Assembly (NCBI GenBank): GCA_001916065.1
Contig: MNRS01000026.1
Coordinates: forward strand, 1 to 51,026
Source: Clostridium sp. 28_17
GTDB taxonomy: Bacteria > Bacillota > Clostridia > TANB77 > CAG-508
Direction: 5' to 3'
Length of the DNA: 51,026 nucleotides
Position 1 is the stretch's first letter. Each line of letters begins with the position of its first letter. Shown piece after piece: positions 1-7,875 of this stretch. Below the pieces are notes generated by a model. That model saw only the letters and a program-made list of their open reading frames with translations. It was not told the origin of the DNA and ran no database searches. A program made the translations under genes and the position numbers.

Positions 1-61
1 CTTTATAATTTTGTTTCGTTCACAAATATTATATATTTGATTTTTATATGTGTCTATATTT

Positions 62-388
62 TTATGTTAATTTTGTTGCTTTAATTTTTTGAACTGGGTT
101 AAATAAATAGAAAGCTACTTTATTTTGTTCTGTTGTTTCCATTTCCATAAGTTTAGCCATTGCAAAATTTATATTAAAATATTTGCTTTGTCCAAAGTTT
201 ATGAGAGTAGTTCTATATTCTTCATCAACTTCTTTTAGCATAGCATCAAATTTTTCATAGTTTTCTTTAGTATTGTATATAAGACCTGACAATTTACTTT
301 GAGTCATACATATTGCTAGTCTTAATTTATCTTTTATATTCATATCTTTAATTATATTTATTACGTTTTTAACTTTATCTTCTTCCAT
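62..388 (-). CDS. Hypothetical protein, 108 aa, in mobile-element remnant
   Basis: I do not recognise this protein. It is a charged, mainly helical, soluble-looking protein of 108 residues with no signal peptide, membrane segment or cysteine motif. It begins 15 bases after the stop of the recombinase/relaxase fusion gene on the same strand, so the two are probably co-transcribed. Only a weak AGAAG ribosome site lies before its ATG. The position suggests a cargo or accessory gene of the mobile-element remnant beside ssrA. The stop codon is near the window edge and nothing recognisable lies beyond it. Confidence 0.5.
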   Translation of the reverse strand: MEEDKVKNVINIIKDMNIKDKLRLAICMTQSKLSGLIYNTKENYEKFDAMLKEVDEEYRTTLINFGQSKYFNINFAMAKLMEMETTEQNKVAFYLFNPVQKIKATKLT

Positions 389-403
389 AACATTTTACTT
401 CTT

Positions 404-1813
404 TTAAAATCTTGTATTATTATTTTTCTTTCTACTCTTTTCAGCTTTATTTTCATCTGGTATTATCACTTTTCTTAAAATGTTATTTGCTATTTCATTA
501 TCATTGTCGTCAAATATGCCATTTTTATATAGGTCATCACTTACAATCTTATAGTTATTATCTTTGTCATAGCAAATTCTTTTATGAAAGTGGCTCATAA
601 TACTATGCCAAAAGTCTTTAAATTTCTGTAATTCTTGTTTGAATTTTTCTTTTTCAGTTTGTAATCTATCTATAATTTTATCTTTAGTAGATAACTCCTT
701 TTTTAAACTGCTAATTTCATTATCTTTTAGTTCAATTTCATATTTAAGTGAACGATTTTCCTTTTCTATTTCAAAAGCAGAATGCTCAAAATCTTTAATT
801 GTCATATTTAAGTCATTTACGTTTCTTACTGTCTGGGTAATATCTTTTACATCTTCTGTATATTTTTTTAATTTCTGGACATCCTCGTTTGAAATAACCA
901 TATTATTCTTGTTTAGCTTAGTAGGTTTTAAATTGTCTAAAATTTTGTCTATATCTTTATTGTTATTATCAAGTTCTTTAGTTTGAGTATTGGCTTTTTC
1001 AAGTTTTTGTTCTTTTTTAGCTAGTTGTTTCTTAATTTCTCTATAATTGCCCATATCTTTAACATTTATATCCTGATTTCTGCCTTTTTGCTTTTCTTTT
1101 AATCGTGTACTAACTTCATAAAACTTGTTGTACGACTTAATACAAGCATTTCTCATTTTATCTTGTATTTCAGTTAGTGTTGTTTTTGTAAACAATTTAC
1201 TTTTTCCCACTTGCTTTTTCATTCCTCTAGTACAATTTTCTATTATTGGAACACCTACAATATGCATATGTGGAGAGGTCTCATCAAAATGTATTGTGGC
1301 ATTTGCTACTTTAAAAGTTGGTACAATTTTTACTAAATCTTTTACTTGTTCCTTATATACATCAATCATTTTTAGCCTATATTCATTATTTTTATCATTC
1401 CAAAAATCCATATCTCCAAGTTCTATTATAATTTCACAAGCTATATCATTTTGAGACTCACATACCTGTTTTACATCATTTACACAATCTAAATAAGCAT
1501 CGTTTTCATCTAGAAATGTCATTAAATTTTCCCAATCATAAATACTTCTTGTTATTCTATCCAACTTTAAAGCAACAATAGTATTTATTCTTTTAGCTTT
1601 TATATCATCTTTTAATCTCTCAAACTCTGGTCTATGATTACCAGTCTTAGCACTAATTCCAGCATCTTGATAATAATCTATTATTTCATAACCTTTAAAT
1701 TTACAAAAAGATTCTAATCTTTCTTTTTGTTCTGGAAGACTAAAACCTTCTCTTGCTTGGTCTTCTGTTGATACTCTCATATATAAGCCACACTTTTTAT
1801 TTTCATCTTTCAA
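404..1813 (-). CDS. Chimeric protein: serine recombinase N-terminus fused to MobV relaxase
   Basis: Residues 1 to about 112 match the catalytic domain of large serine recombinases: YMRVSTEDQ with the nucleophile serine, then DAGISAKTGNRPEFERL-like sequence and ALKLDRITRS. From about residue 118 the protein becomes a MobV/Pre plasmid-mobilisation relaxase, with the metal-binding HFDETSPHMHIVGVP motif near residues 176-190. A long coiled coil follows (about 250-400) and a basic tail. The recombinase lacks the end of its catalytic domain and its DNA-binding domains, and the relaxase lacks its N-terminal motif, so neither parent activity is assured. The fusion is in frame with no stop. The TTG start is supported by GGAGGT eight bases upstream. 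It is either a real deletion fusion between mobile elements or an assembly join. Confidence 0.85.
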   Translation of the reverse strand: MKDENKKCGLYMRVSTEDQAREGFSLPEQKERLESFCKFKGYEIIDYYQDAGISAKTGNHRPEFERLKDDIKAKRINTIVALKLDRITRSIYDWENLMTFLDENDAYLDCVNDVKQVCESQNDIACEIIIELGDMDFWNDKNNEYRLKMIDVYKEQVKDLVKIVPTFKVANATIHFDETSPHMHIVGVPIIENCTRGMKKQVGKSKLFTKTTLTEIQDKMRNACIKSYNKFYEVSTRLKEKQKGRNQDINVKDMGNYREIKKQLAKKEQKLEKANTQTKELDNNNKDIDKILDNLKPTKLNKNNMVISNEDVQKLKKYTEDVKDITQTVRNVNDLNMTIKDFEHSAFEIEKENRSLKYEIELKDNEISSLKKELSTKDKIIDRLQTEKEKFKQELQKFKDFWHSIMSHFHKRICYDKDNNYKIVSDDLYKNGIFDDNDNEIANNILRKVIIPDENKAEKSRKKNNNTRF

Positions 1814-1912
1814 TTTTCAAACCTCCAATCTAACAAAAAAGAGACATCAAAGTACAATACGAGTACACATCATTTGAATAATTGAAAACTAAAAAAGTAA
1901 TACTTTTAATAA

Positions 1913-2068
1913 TCACTTTATGTGGCTCAATCTATGTAAGATTAGTTTTTCTAATTTCCTAATGCTACCATTTATAAAAGTAGGGGTAACTTTAGCAAAT
2001 TCACATATAAATTCAAGTCTCTGTTTTAGACATTCTTCAAATTGTAATTCTTGTTTAATTATTTTCAA
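1913..2068 (-). CDS. Small mobile-element protein, 51 aa
   Basis: This short ORF precedes the recombinase fusion gene on the same strand. The TTG start at 2068 is preceded by AAAGGATGGTG, close to the consensus ribosome site; an in-frame ATG 12 bases further upstream lacks suitable spacing. The product starts with KIIKQELQFEEC and contains KVTPTFINGSIRKLEKL. As I recall, similar small proteins occur next to serine recombinases in clostridial integrative elements; their function is unknown. The good ribosome site and position support a real gene, but identity rests on context and memory. Confidence 0.55.
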   Translation of the reverse strand: MKIIKQELQFEECLKQRLEFICEFAKVTPTFINGSIRKLEKLILHRLSHIK

Positions 2069-2118
2069 TTTTAACACCATCCTTTCATTTGGATGATTTT
2101 TATATTGTTTTTAGACAA

Positions 2119-2154
2119 CAAAAAAATCAACCAGATTTTATTTTCTGATTGATT
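2119..2154 (-). terminator. Rho-independent terminator of ssrA
   Basis: On the minus strand an 11-bp imperfect stem (AATCAATCAGA with TCTGGTTGATT) is followed directly by a run of seven T. It lies about 40 bases past the tmRNA CCA end and separates ssrA from the mobile-element genes. Confidence 0.75.
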
Positions 2155-2195
2155 TTCATATCTATCTGTTCTATTAGTTCGAACAGAAACGTCAT

Positions 2196-2553
2196 TGGTG
2201 GAGACGAGGGGAGTCGAACCCCTGTCCATAATCCCTTCCAAATAGACCTCTACAAGTTTATTTTATCTTTTTTATTCATTATTAATTCGCGGATAAACAC
2301 GCTAATTAATAATATAGTTTTATAAAATTACCCTCTACTCCTAAAACAAAAGTAGATTTGTTTCCTACTTTAGTTATAACACCCTTGCTAAATCAGTAGG
2401 CTATTTAGTTTGGATGACGCCACAATTAGGCAGCGTATGCTAATTCTTCGTTTTTAGCGTTTATTTTTAGTTTCCCGTTTTTTTAAGTGGCCAACGAGAA
2501 TCCACTACTTGCTATCTATTTTTCTAGTAATATGTCGAAACCTTTACGTCCCC
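2196..2553 (-). ncRNA. ssrA: Transfer-messenger RNA (tmRNA)
   Basis: tmRNA rescues stalled ribosomes by trans-translation. The 5' end GGGGACG pairs with CGTCTCC just before the encoded ACCA, giving the 7-bp tRNA-like acceptor stem. The T-arm reads GGGGTTCGACTCCCC. The tag frame is at 2458-2426 and encodes AKNEELAYAA followed by TAA, so the full tag is (A)AKNEELAYAA, ending in the AA that ClpXP recognises; clpP and clpX lie 2-3 kb away. Pseudoknot-like segments fill the rest. The gene has its own promoter upstream and a terminator downstream. Its 3' end abuts a mobile-element remnant; ssrA 3' ends are well-known integration targets. Confidence 0.97.
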
Positions 2554-2564
2554 ATGTGCTTTTT

Positions 2565-2593
2565 ATTATACCATATACATTTATATTTATCAA
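2565..2593 (-). promoter_or_regulatory. Sigma-A type promoter of ssrA
   Basis: On the minus strand, TTGATA and TATAAT are separated by 17 bases, with TGG immediately before the -10 box. The mature tmRNA 5' end lies 11 bases beyond the -10 box, close to the expected start. Confidence 0.8.
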
Positions 2594-2720
2594 TATTTCC
2601 TAGTATTATTTTTAGTAAAAATAGTTACAATTATTACAATACACAAGCCTTAATTTTTTTGGACTGCAATTTTTAACAACTTTTATAAATTTATAACATA
2701 CTATATTTTAGGTGATAAAT

Positions 2721-3666
2721 ATGTCTATTGTTCCAACAAAAATTAATTATAACTATTCATTAATGCAACAAAACTTATCAATTTTAAAAAGCTTTTATCC
2801 TTTTTTATCAATTCAAATAGTCGGAAAAAGTATTCTTTCAAAGAATATTTATGTAATCAAACTACGGGAATGGCCCAAAAGAAGTATTCTATTCAGGTTC
2901 AATACACGCAAATGAATGGATAACAAGCACTTTACTTATGAAATTTATTGAAGATTATTGCATATCATATAATACTAACTCTACCCTCTATAACTATTCT
3001 GTTCAAAAATTATTTAATAATGTTACCATTTATATTATGCCAATGGTCAATCCTGATGGTGTTGATTTAGTTACTGGTAATATACCCAAAACGTCCAATT
3101 CTTTTATTTATACTAAAAATATCAGTAAGAATTTTCCTGATATTCCGTTTCCAAATCGGATGGAAAGCAAATATTCTTCGGTACAGATTTAAATTTACAG
3201 TTTCCTGCGGGTTGGGAAAAAGCAAAACAAATCAAATATTCTCAAGGATTTAATAAACCTGCTCCTAGAGATTTTGTTGGATTTCGGTCCTTTAACAGAA
3301 CCAGAATCTATTGCAATTTATAATTTCACTCTTGCTCATAATTTTGAATTAACAATTTCCTTTCACACTCAAGGTCAAGAAATATATTGGAATTTTCAAA
3401 ATATCAATCCTCCACTAGGATATGAGATTGGAACCAAATTTGCCAAATCGAGTGGATATATTCTAACTGATGTTCCTTATAATTCAAGTTTTGCAGGTTA
3501 TAAAGATTGGTTTATTCAAGATTATAATAGACCTGGTTATACAATTGAGGCAGGTTTAGGAGAAAATCCTTTACCTATTACCCAATTTGATGAAATATAC
3601 AAAAATAATTTAGGCATTTTAATTTTAGGTGCCATTTCGACAGACTTTTTATTAAAACAGTTTTAA
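2721..3666 (+). CDS. M14 zinc carboxypeptidase (gamma-D-glutamyl-diamino acid endopeptidase type); four +1 frame changes
   Basis: Read with four single-base skips the gene gives a continuous 313-residue protein of the EndoI/YqgT type, which cuts the gamma-D-Glu to diaminopimelate bond of peptidoglycan. Zinc and catalytic signatures are intact: HANEWIT (His and Glu ligands), SFHTQGQEIYW (third ligand) and TIEAGLGENP (catalytic Glu). The shifts fall at CGG codons at 2865, 3157, 3179 and 3285. Skipping each C yields Gly: LGNGPKEV, PNGWKAN, LGTDLN and GFGPLTEPE. No other lesion or internal stop is present. The ATG at 2721 has AGGTGAT upstream. Without shifting, the product would end at about 65 residues. 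Either a frameshift-controlled gene or an unusual pseudogene. Confidence 0.85.
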
Positions 3667-3716
3667 AATATTCTATACAACCAAATGAAATACGCATTTG
3701 AAAGGAGGAATGCATT

Positions 3717-3872
3717 ATGACAAAAGATGTTCTTTTAAGTACCGAATTTGATTCTGCTTATGATGCAATGATAGCACTTAATGTTTTTTTAGAAAATATT
3801 GATGCTTTACCTACAGATAGCAGAGCAAACTATCAAAATCTAAGAGCAATTGGCAATCGGATTTATGAATAA
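3717..3872 (+). CDS. Small acidic hypothetical protein, 51 aa, with in-frame CGG near its end
   Basis: An AAAGGAGG ribosome site lies eight bases before the ATG, so translation is likely. The gene follows the M14 peptidase by 50 bases and is probably in the same transcript, which ends at the hairpin at 3903-3935. The product is acidic and helical with no known motif. Codon 48 is CGG (3858). Read normally the protein ends NRIYE. If the C were skipped as in the upstream gene, it would instead end GFMNNSSNRYYI with a TAG at 3895. I cannot tell which is right. Confidence 0.6.
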   Translation: MTKDVLLSTEFDSAYDAMIALNVFLENIDALPTDSRANYQNLRAIGNRIYE

Positions 3873-3902
3873 TTCCTCTAACAGGTACTATATATAGCGC
3901 CT

Positions 3903-3935
3903 AAAAAAGGCAGATGACTAAAATCTGCCTTTTTT
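3903..3935. terminator. Bidirectional terminator between 51-aa ORF and clpX
   Basis: A perfect 7-bp stem GGCAGAT/ATCTGCC is flanked by six A on the left and six T on the right, so it works for the plus-strand M14 operon and the minus-strand clpX transcript. Confidence 0.85.
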
Positions 3936-3942
3936 CTATATA

Positions 3943-5259
3943 TTATGCCGTTTCCTTACTATTTTGAGGAATATGTCTATCTTTTTTATTTTTTTGTTGT
4001 TCCTCTGTTTTTTCTCTTATAATAAGTTCCGGTGCCTTTTTATCTAAAACTGTTTCCTTAGTTATTATACATTTTGCAATGTCTGGTGTTGATGGAACAT
4101 CAAACATAATATCTCTCATTATTTCTTCAATAATTGAACGTAAACCTCTAGCGCCTGTTTTTCTTTCAATTGCCTTATCAACAATTGCTTCTAATGCATC
4201 TTGTCTGAATTCTAGTTCTACATCATCCATTTCTAATAATTTTTGATATTGTTTTACCAATGCATTTTTTGGCTCTGTTGCTATTTTTATTAAGGCATCT
4301 TTATCCAAGTCTTTAAGTGTTGCAATAATTGGTAATCTTCCTATAAATTCCGGAATCAAACCATATTTTAATAAATCTTCTGGTAACATTTCTTGGAACA
4401 CTTCATATTTATTGATTTCTTTTGCACTTTCGATTTTTGTTCCAAATCCTATACTCTTTTTACCAGTTCTATCCTTTATAATATTTTCTAGTCCTTCAAA
4501 AGCTCCACCACAAATAAATAAGATGTTTTCTGTATTTATTTGTATCATTTCTTGATTTGGATGTTTTCTTCCTCCTTGAGGTGGTACTGATGCAATCGTG
4601 CCTTCAACAATTTTTAATAATGCTTGTTGTACACCCTCACCACTAACATCTCTTGTAATTGATAAATTTTCTGATTTTCTTGTTATTTTATCAATTTCAT
4701 CTATATACACTATACCTTTTTCTGCTTTTTGGATATCTCCATCTGCTGCTTGAATAAGTTTTAATAAGATATTTTCAACGTCTTCTCCAACATATCCTGC
4801 TTCTGTAAGTGTTGTTGCATCAGCTATTGCAAATGGCACATTTAATATTTTTGCAAGTGTTCTAGCAAGTAATGTTTTTCCACATCCTGTTGGTCCTAAA
4901 AGTAAAATGTTACTTTTTTGTATTTCCACATCATCTTTTTTCTCACTTTCTTCGTGAGCTATTCTTTTATAATGATTATAAACTGCTACTGATAAAGTCT
5001 TCTTTGCTTCTTCTTGGCCAATTACATAGTCATCCAAAATTTTCTTTATTTCTTTTGGACTAGGTATTTTATCTAGTTCATTTAATGTGTATCCTACATC
5101 TTCATCTTCATAGCATTCTGCATCTATTATACTTGTGCATAAGTCTACACATTCATCACAAATATACACACCTGGTCCAGCAACTATTTTTTTTACACTA
5201 TCTTGTGATTTGCCACAAAATGAACATCTTACATTTTTTGGTACATCATTTCTAGCCAT
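3943..5259 (-). CDS. clpX: ATP-dependent Clp protease ATP-binding subunit ClpX
   Basis: AAA+ unfoldase that recognises tagged substrates, including ssrA-tagged proteins, and feeds them to ClpP. The N-terminal C4 zinc-binding domain is visible (CSFCGKSQ and CDECVDLC, about residues 12-42). Next come Walker A GPTGCGKT (about 120-127), Walker B with DEID, the GRKHP pore loop and the sensor-2 region GARGLRS. The length of 438 aa is typical; the tail is unusually Lys/Glu-rich. It follows clpP by 25 bases in the conserved tig-clpP-clpX order. It has an AGG-type ribosome site, and the terminator at 3903-3935 ends the operon. Confidence 0.98.
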   Translation of the reverse strand: MARNDVPKNVRCSFCGKSQDSVKKIVAGPGVYICDECVDLCTSIIDAECYEDEDVGYTLNELDKIPSPKEIKKILDDYVIGQEEAKKTLSVAVYNHYKRIAHEESEKKDDVEIQKSNILLLGPTGCGKTLLARTLAKILNVPFAIADATTLTEAGYVGEDVENILLKLIQAADGDIQKAEKGIVYIDEIDKITRKSENLSITRDVSGEGVQQALLKIVEGTIASVPPQGGRKHPNQEMIQINTENILFICGGAFEGLENIIKDRTGKKSIGFGTKIESAKEINKYEVFQEMLPEDLLKYGLIPEFIGRLPIIATLKDLDKDALIKIATEPKNALVKQYQKLLEMDDVELEFRQDALEAIVDKAIERKTGARGLRSIIEEIMRDIMFDVPSTPDIAKCIITKETVLDKKAPELIIREKTEEQQKNKKDRHIPQNSKETA

Positions 5260-5284
5260 AATTTTCCTCCATCTTTACCCTTTA

Positions 5285-5899
5285 TTAAATTCTTTTATCC
5301 ATAATACCATCAATCAAACCATATTCTAAAGCTTCTTGTGCTGACATGTAGTGGTCTCTTTCAGTATCCTTTTCAATTTGTTCAATTGGTTGCCCTGTTT
5401 TTTCACTTAATAATTTGTTTAATTTTTCTCTTGCTTTTATTAAATGATCTGCATGAATCTTAATTTCAGTTGCTTGACCTGAAATTCCTCCACCTTGGCC
5501 ACCACCTATTAATGGTTGATGTATTAATATTTCAGAGTTTGGTGTTGCAAATCTTTTTCCTTTTTCTCCATTTGCTAAAAGAACTGCTCCAAAACTTGCT
5601 GCTAAACCTACACATATTGTTGTTACTGGGCATTTGATGTAATTCATTGTGTCTACAATTCCCATACCATCTGTTATTGATCCTCCTGGTGAGTTTATAT
5701 AAAGAAAAATCTCTTTATCTGGATCTTCAGATTCTAGAAATAACAATTGTGCTATTACTAGACTTGCTGATGTAGGATTTACATCTTCTCCTAAAAATAT
5801 AATTCTGTCTTTTAATAATCTTGAGAATATATCGTATGATCTTTCTCCTTTACTTGTTTGTTCAACTACATAAGGTACTAAACTATCTTTTTCAAACAT
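5285..5899 (-). CDS. clpP: ATP-dependent Clp protease proteolytic subunit ClpP
   Basis: Serine protease that forms the barrel chamber of ClpXP. The nucleophile serine is in GLAASFGAVLLA, the catalytic histidine in ILIHQPLIGG, and the aspartate follows in the TERDHYMS region. The oligomerisation segment YINSPGGSITDGM is also present. The ATG at 5899 is chosen because AAAGGAGG lies eight bases upstream, giving the usual length of 204 residues; an upstream in-frame start has no ribosome site. It lies between tig and clpX. A hairpin-forming leader (5915-5965) precedes it and could mark a separate regulatory point within the operon. Confidence 0.98.
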   Translation of the reverse strand: MFEKDSLVPYVVEQTSKGERSYDIFSRLLKDRIIFLGEDVNPTSASLVIAQLLFLESEDPDKEIFLYINSPGGSITDGMGIVDTMNYIKCPVTTICVGLAASFGAVLLANGEKGKRFATPNSEILIHQPLIGGGQGGGISGQATEIKIHADHLIKAREKLNKLLSEKTGQPIEQIEKDTERDHYMSAQEALEYGLIDGIMDKRI

Positions 5900-5914
5900 A
5901 ACTTTTCCTCCTTT

Positions 5915-5965
5915 AAAACACAAAAAGTTGGCATGAAAATATTTGTTTTTTTCACCCCAACCTTT
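5915..5965 (-). other. Candidate leader hairpin upstream of clpP
   Basis: On the minus strand AAAGGTTGG and CCAACTTT can pair (8 bp with a bulged G) around a 23-base loop, followed by TTTGTG and then the clpP ribosome site. A related arrangement occurs before thrS (15888-15943) and yqeG (49114-49156). No known riboswitch or ribosomal-protein leader is recognised. Confidence 0.35.
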
Positions 5966-5971
5966 CATTAT

Positions 5972-7273
5972 TTATTTTTTCATTTTTGCATTTTTAACTA
6001 AAAATTCTAAAGCCTTTTCAGATTCTAATCCACTTTTTATGTATTTTCTAACATTTTCATTTTCCATAAATTCTTTATCATCTGATTTTCCATAGTTTTT
6101 AGCCATTTCTTTCATTTTTTCAACTATCTCGTCTTCTGTTGCTTCAATTTTTTCTGCTTTTATAACTGCTTCTAACATTAATCTTGATTTTATAGCTTCT
6201 ATTGCTTGAGGTTCATATTCTTTTTTAACTTCTTCAGCTGTTTTACCCATCATTTGAAGATATTGTTCAAGTTTTAATCCTTGGTAAGAAAGTTTTGTTT
6301 CAATATTTCTTAACATATCTTCTGTTTCTGTTTCTATCATTCCAGATGGAATATCAACTTTTACATTTTCGCATACTGCTTTTATAACAGCATCTTCTGT
6401 TTCATATTTTTGTTTTTGTTCATTATCTTTTTCTAATCTGTCTTTGATGCTTTTCTTTAATTCTTCTAATGTATCAAATTCACTAACATCTTTTGCGAAT
6501 TCGTCATCTAATTCTGGTAATTCTTTCTTTTTGATTTCATGAACTTTTACTTTAAATGTTGCATCTTTTCCAGCTAAGTCTTTTGAGAAGTATTCTTCTG
6601 GGAATTTAACTTTTATATCTCTTTCCTCATCGATTTTCATTCCAATTATTTGGTCTTCAAATCCTGGGATAAATGTGTTGCTTCCTATTTCTAATTCGTG
6701 ACCTTCAGCTTTTCCACCTTCAAATGCTACTCCATCTACAAATCCTTCAAAATCAATTACTGCTATATCACCTTTTTCTACTGGTCTATCTTCTATTGAT
6801 ATTAATCTTGAATTGTGTTCTTGCATATGTCCTAATTCATGGTTGATATCCTCGTCTGATACAGTATACTCTATTTTTGGTATTTCTATACCTTTATATT
6901 TTCCAAGTTCAGCTTCTGGTTTTGTTTGGAAAACTGCAGTAAATATTAAATCTTTTCCTTTTTCAATTTGTGTAACATCAATTTCAGGTCTGCTAACTGC
7001 TTCGATATTGTTTTCCTTTAATGCTTCTTCTAATTCTGCTGGTACTACTTGGTTGAATGCATCTTCGTAGAAGATTTCTTTTCCATAATATTTTTCTACA
7101 ATATTCATTGGAGCCTTACCTTTTCTGAATCCAGGAATATTGAAGTATTTAGCACTTTGGAAGTATACTTTTTTTATTGCTTCTTCAAATTTTTGTGCTT
7201 CTATTGTTAATTCTAATTTTACTTCATTTGCGTTTTCTGTTTTTTCAACTTTACATTTCATTGTTTTTTTCAA
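5972..7273 (-). CDS. tig: Trigger factor (ribosome-associated chaperone, PPIase)
   Basis: Binds L23 at the ribosome exit tunnel and shields nascent chains. The N-terminal ribosome-binding signature GFRKGKAP is at about residues 49-56. The FKBP-type PPIase domain follows (about 160-245, GDIAVIDFEGFVDG and PGFEDQIIG), and then the long helical C-terminal arms. At 433 aa it is full length. It is the first gene of tig-clpP-clpX, expressed from a clear promoter about 100 bases upstream. That leaves a 5' leader of roughly 95 bases in which I see no known element. Confidence 0.98.
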   Translation of the reverse strand: MKKTMKCKVEKTENANEVKLELTIEAQKFEEAIKKVYFQSAKYFNIPGFRKGKAPMNIVEKYYGKEIFYEDAFNQVVPAELEEALKENNIEAVSRPEIDVTQIEKGKDLIFTAVFQTKPEAELGKYKGIEIPKIEYTVSDEDINHELGHMQEHNSRLISIEDRPVEKGDIAVIDFEGFVDGVAFEGGKAEGHELEIGSNTFIPGFEDQIIGMKIDEERDIKVKFPEEYFSKDLAGKDATFKVKVHEIKKKELPELDDEFAKDVSEFDTLEELKKSIKDRLEKDNEQKQKYETEDAVIKAVCENVKVDIPSGMIETETEDMLRNIETKLSYQGLKLEQYLQMMGKTAEEVKKEYEPQAIEAIKSRLMLEAVIKAEKIEATEDEIVEKMKEMAKNYGKSDDKEFMENENVRKYIKSGLESEKALEFLVKNAKMKK

Positions 7274-7373
7274 TCCTTTCTTTTTTGTTTTATAAATTTT
7301 ATAAAAAATTTATAATTTTCATATTTTGTTGTAACGCTTTAATTGCAACCTTTGTACAATCAATCGCTTTCTT

Positions 7374-7401
7374 ATTATATCATATTTTTCCTAATTTGCA
7401 A
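7374..7401 (-). promoter_or_regulatory. Promoter of tig-clpP-clpX
   Basis: On the minus strand TTGCAA and TATAAT are separated by 16 bases. The predicted start leaves a leader of about 95 bases before tig. No CtsR-type heptad repeat is obvious around it. Confidence 0.6.
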
Positions 7402-7491
7402 GGTTTTTTTCAAAAAATACTTGTTTTTTTTATTTTTTTATGATAAACTTATTGTCAGTCAGTTAATTAAAAATTAGGAGGTGCAAAGATA

Positions 7492-7692
7492 ATGGCTAAA
7501 TGTGCAGTTTGTGGTAAATCACAAAGTAATGGAAATAAGCTTAGCATAACTCGTTCACATATAAGTAAAAGAAGTCCAAGAACTTGGAAACCAAATTTAA
7601 GAAGTGTTAAAGCTATAATGGAAAACGGTGAAACAAAAAGAGTTCACGTTTGCGCAAAATGTTTAAAAGATGGAAAAATTAAAAGAGCATAA
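7492..7692 (+). CDS. rpmB: 50S ribosomal protein L28 (zinc-ribbon form)
   Basis: Small basic ribosomal protein of 66 residues. It carries two zinc-binding CxxC pairs, CAVC at residues 4-7 and CAKC near the C-terminus, which mark the zinc-containing C+ paralogue. The central SHISKRSPRTWKPNL segment is characteristic of the family. TTAGGAGGTG lies upstream of the ATG. It is a single-gene unit ending in a terminator that overlaps the last codons. It is divergent from tig. Confidence 0.98.
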   Translation: MAKCAVCGKSQSNGNKLSITRSHISKRSPRTWKPNLRSVKAIMENGETKRVHVCAKCLKDGKIKRA

Positions 7693-7710
7693 CTAAACGC
7701 TCTTTTTTTT
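7681..7710 (+). terminator. Terminator of rpmB
   Basis: Perfect 8-bp stem AAAAGAGC/GCTCTTTT followed by T; the left arm lies inside the last codons of rpmB. Confidence 0.85.
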
Positions 7711-7781
7711 CATATTAGTGATAATTCTTTCAAAAAAATTTAATAAACACATAATACTTCCTTTCACTGTCCTTTTTGTTT

Positions 7782-7856
7782 TTAATCTTTAATTCCAAAA
7801 ATGAATTTTACAAATCCACGTAAACACTTTGGAACTTTTTTTACAACTATAGTCAT
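7782..7856 (-). CDS. spoVM: Stage V sporulation protein M (SpoVM)
   Basis: A 24-residue amphipathic helix starting MTIVVKKVPKCLRG and ending FGIKD. It has the SpoVM pattern of a hydrophobic start, the conserved proline at position 9 and a basic helix. In Bacillus SpoVM senses the positive curvature of the forespore outer membrane and anchors SpoIVA for coat assembly. A strong AAGGAGGG site overlaps the stop of the preceding small membrane-protein gene, so the two form an operon. It is too short for ordinary gene finders. With SpoIIM at 16.9 kb it indicates an endospore former. Confidence 0.85.
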   Translation of the reverse strand: MTIVVKKVPKCLRGFVKFIFGIKD

Positions 7857-7875
7857 ATGTAACTCCCTCCTTTAT

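Noticed and set aside
412..1454. Plus-strand open frames within the recombinase/relaxase fusion gene
   Set aside because: Phe/Ser/Leu-rich antisense frames typical of the complement of Lys/Glu-rich coding; no ribosome sites.
2721..3666. Simple sequencing error as the cause of the M14 frame changes
   Set aside because: Not excluded, but the insertions are not in homopolymers, are all a C before a Gly codon, and are absent from dozens of other Gly codons in intact genes; kept as an alternative to be tested with reads.
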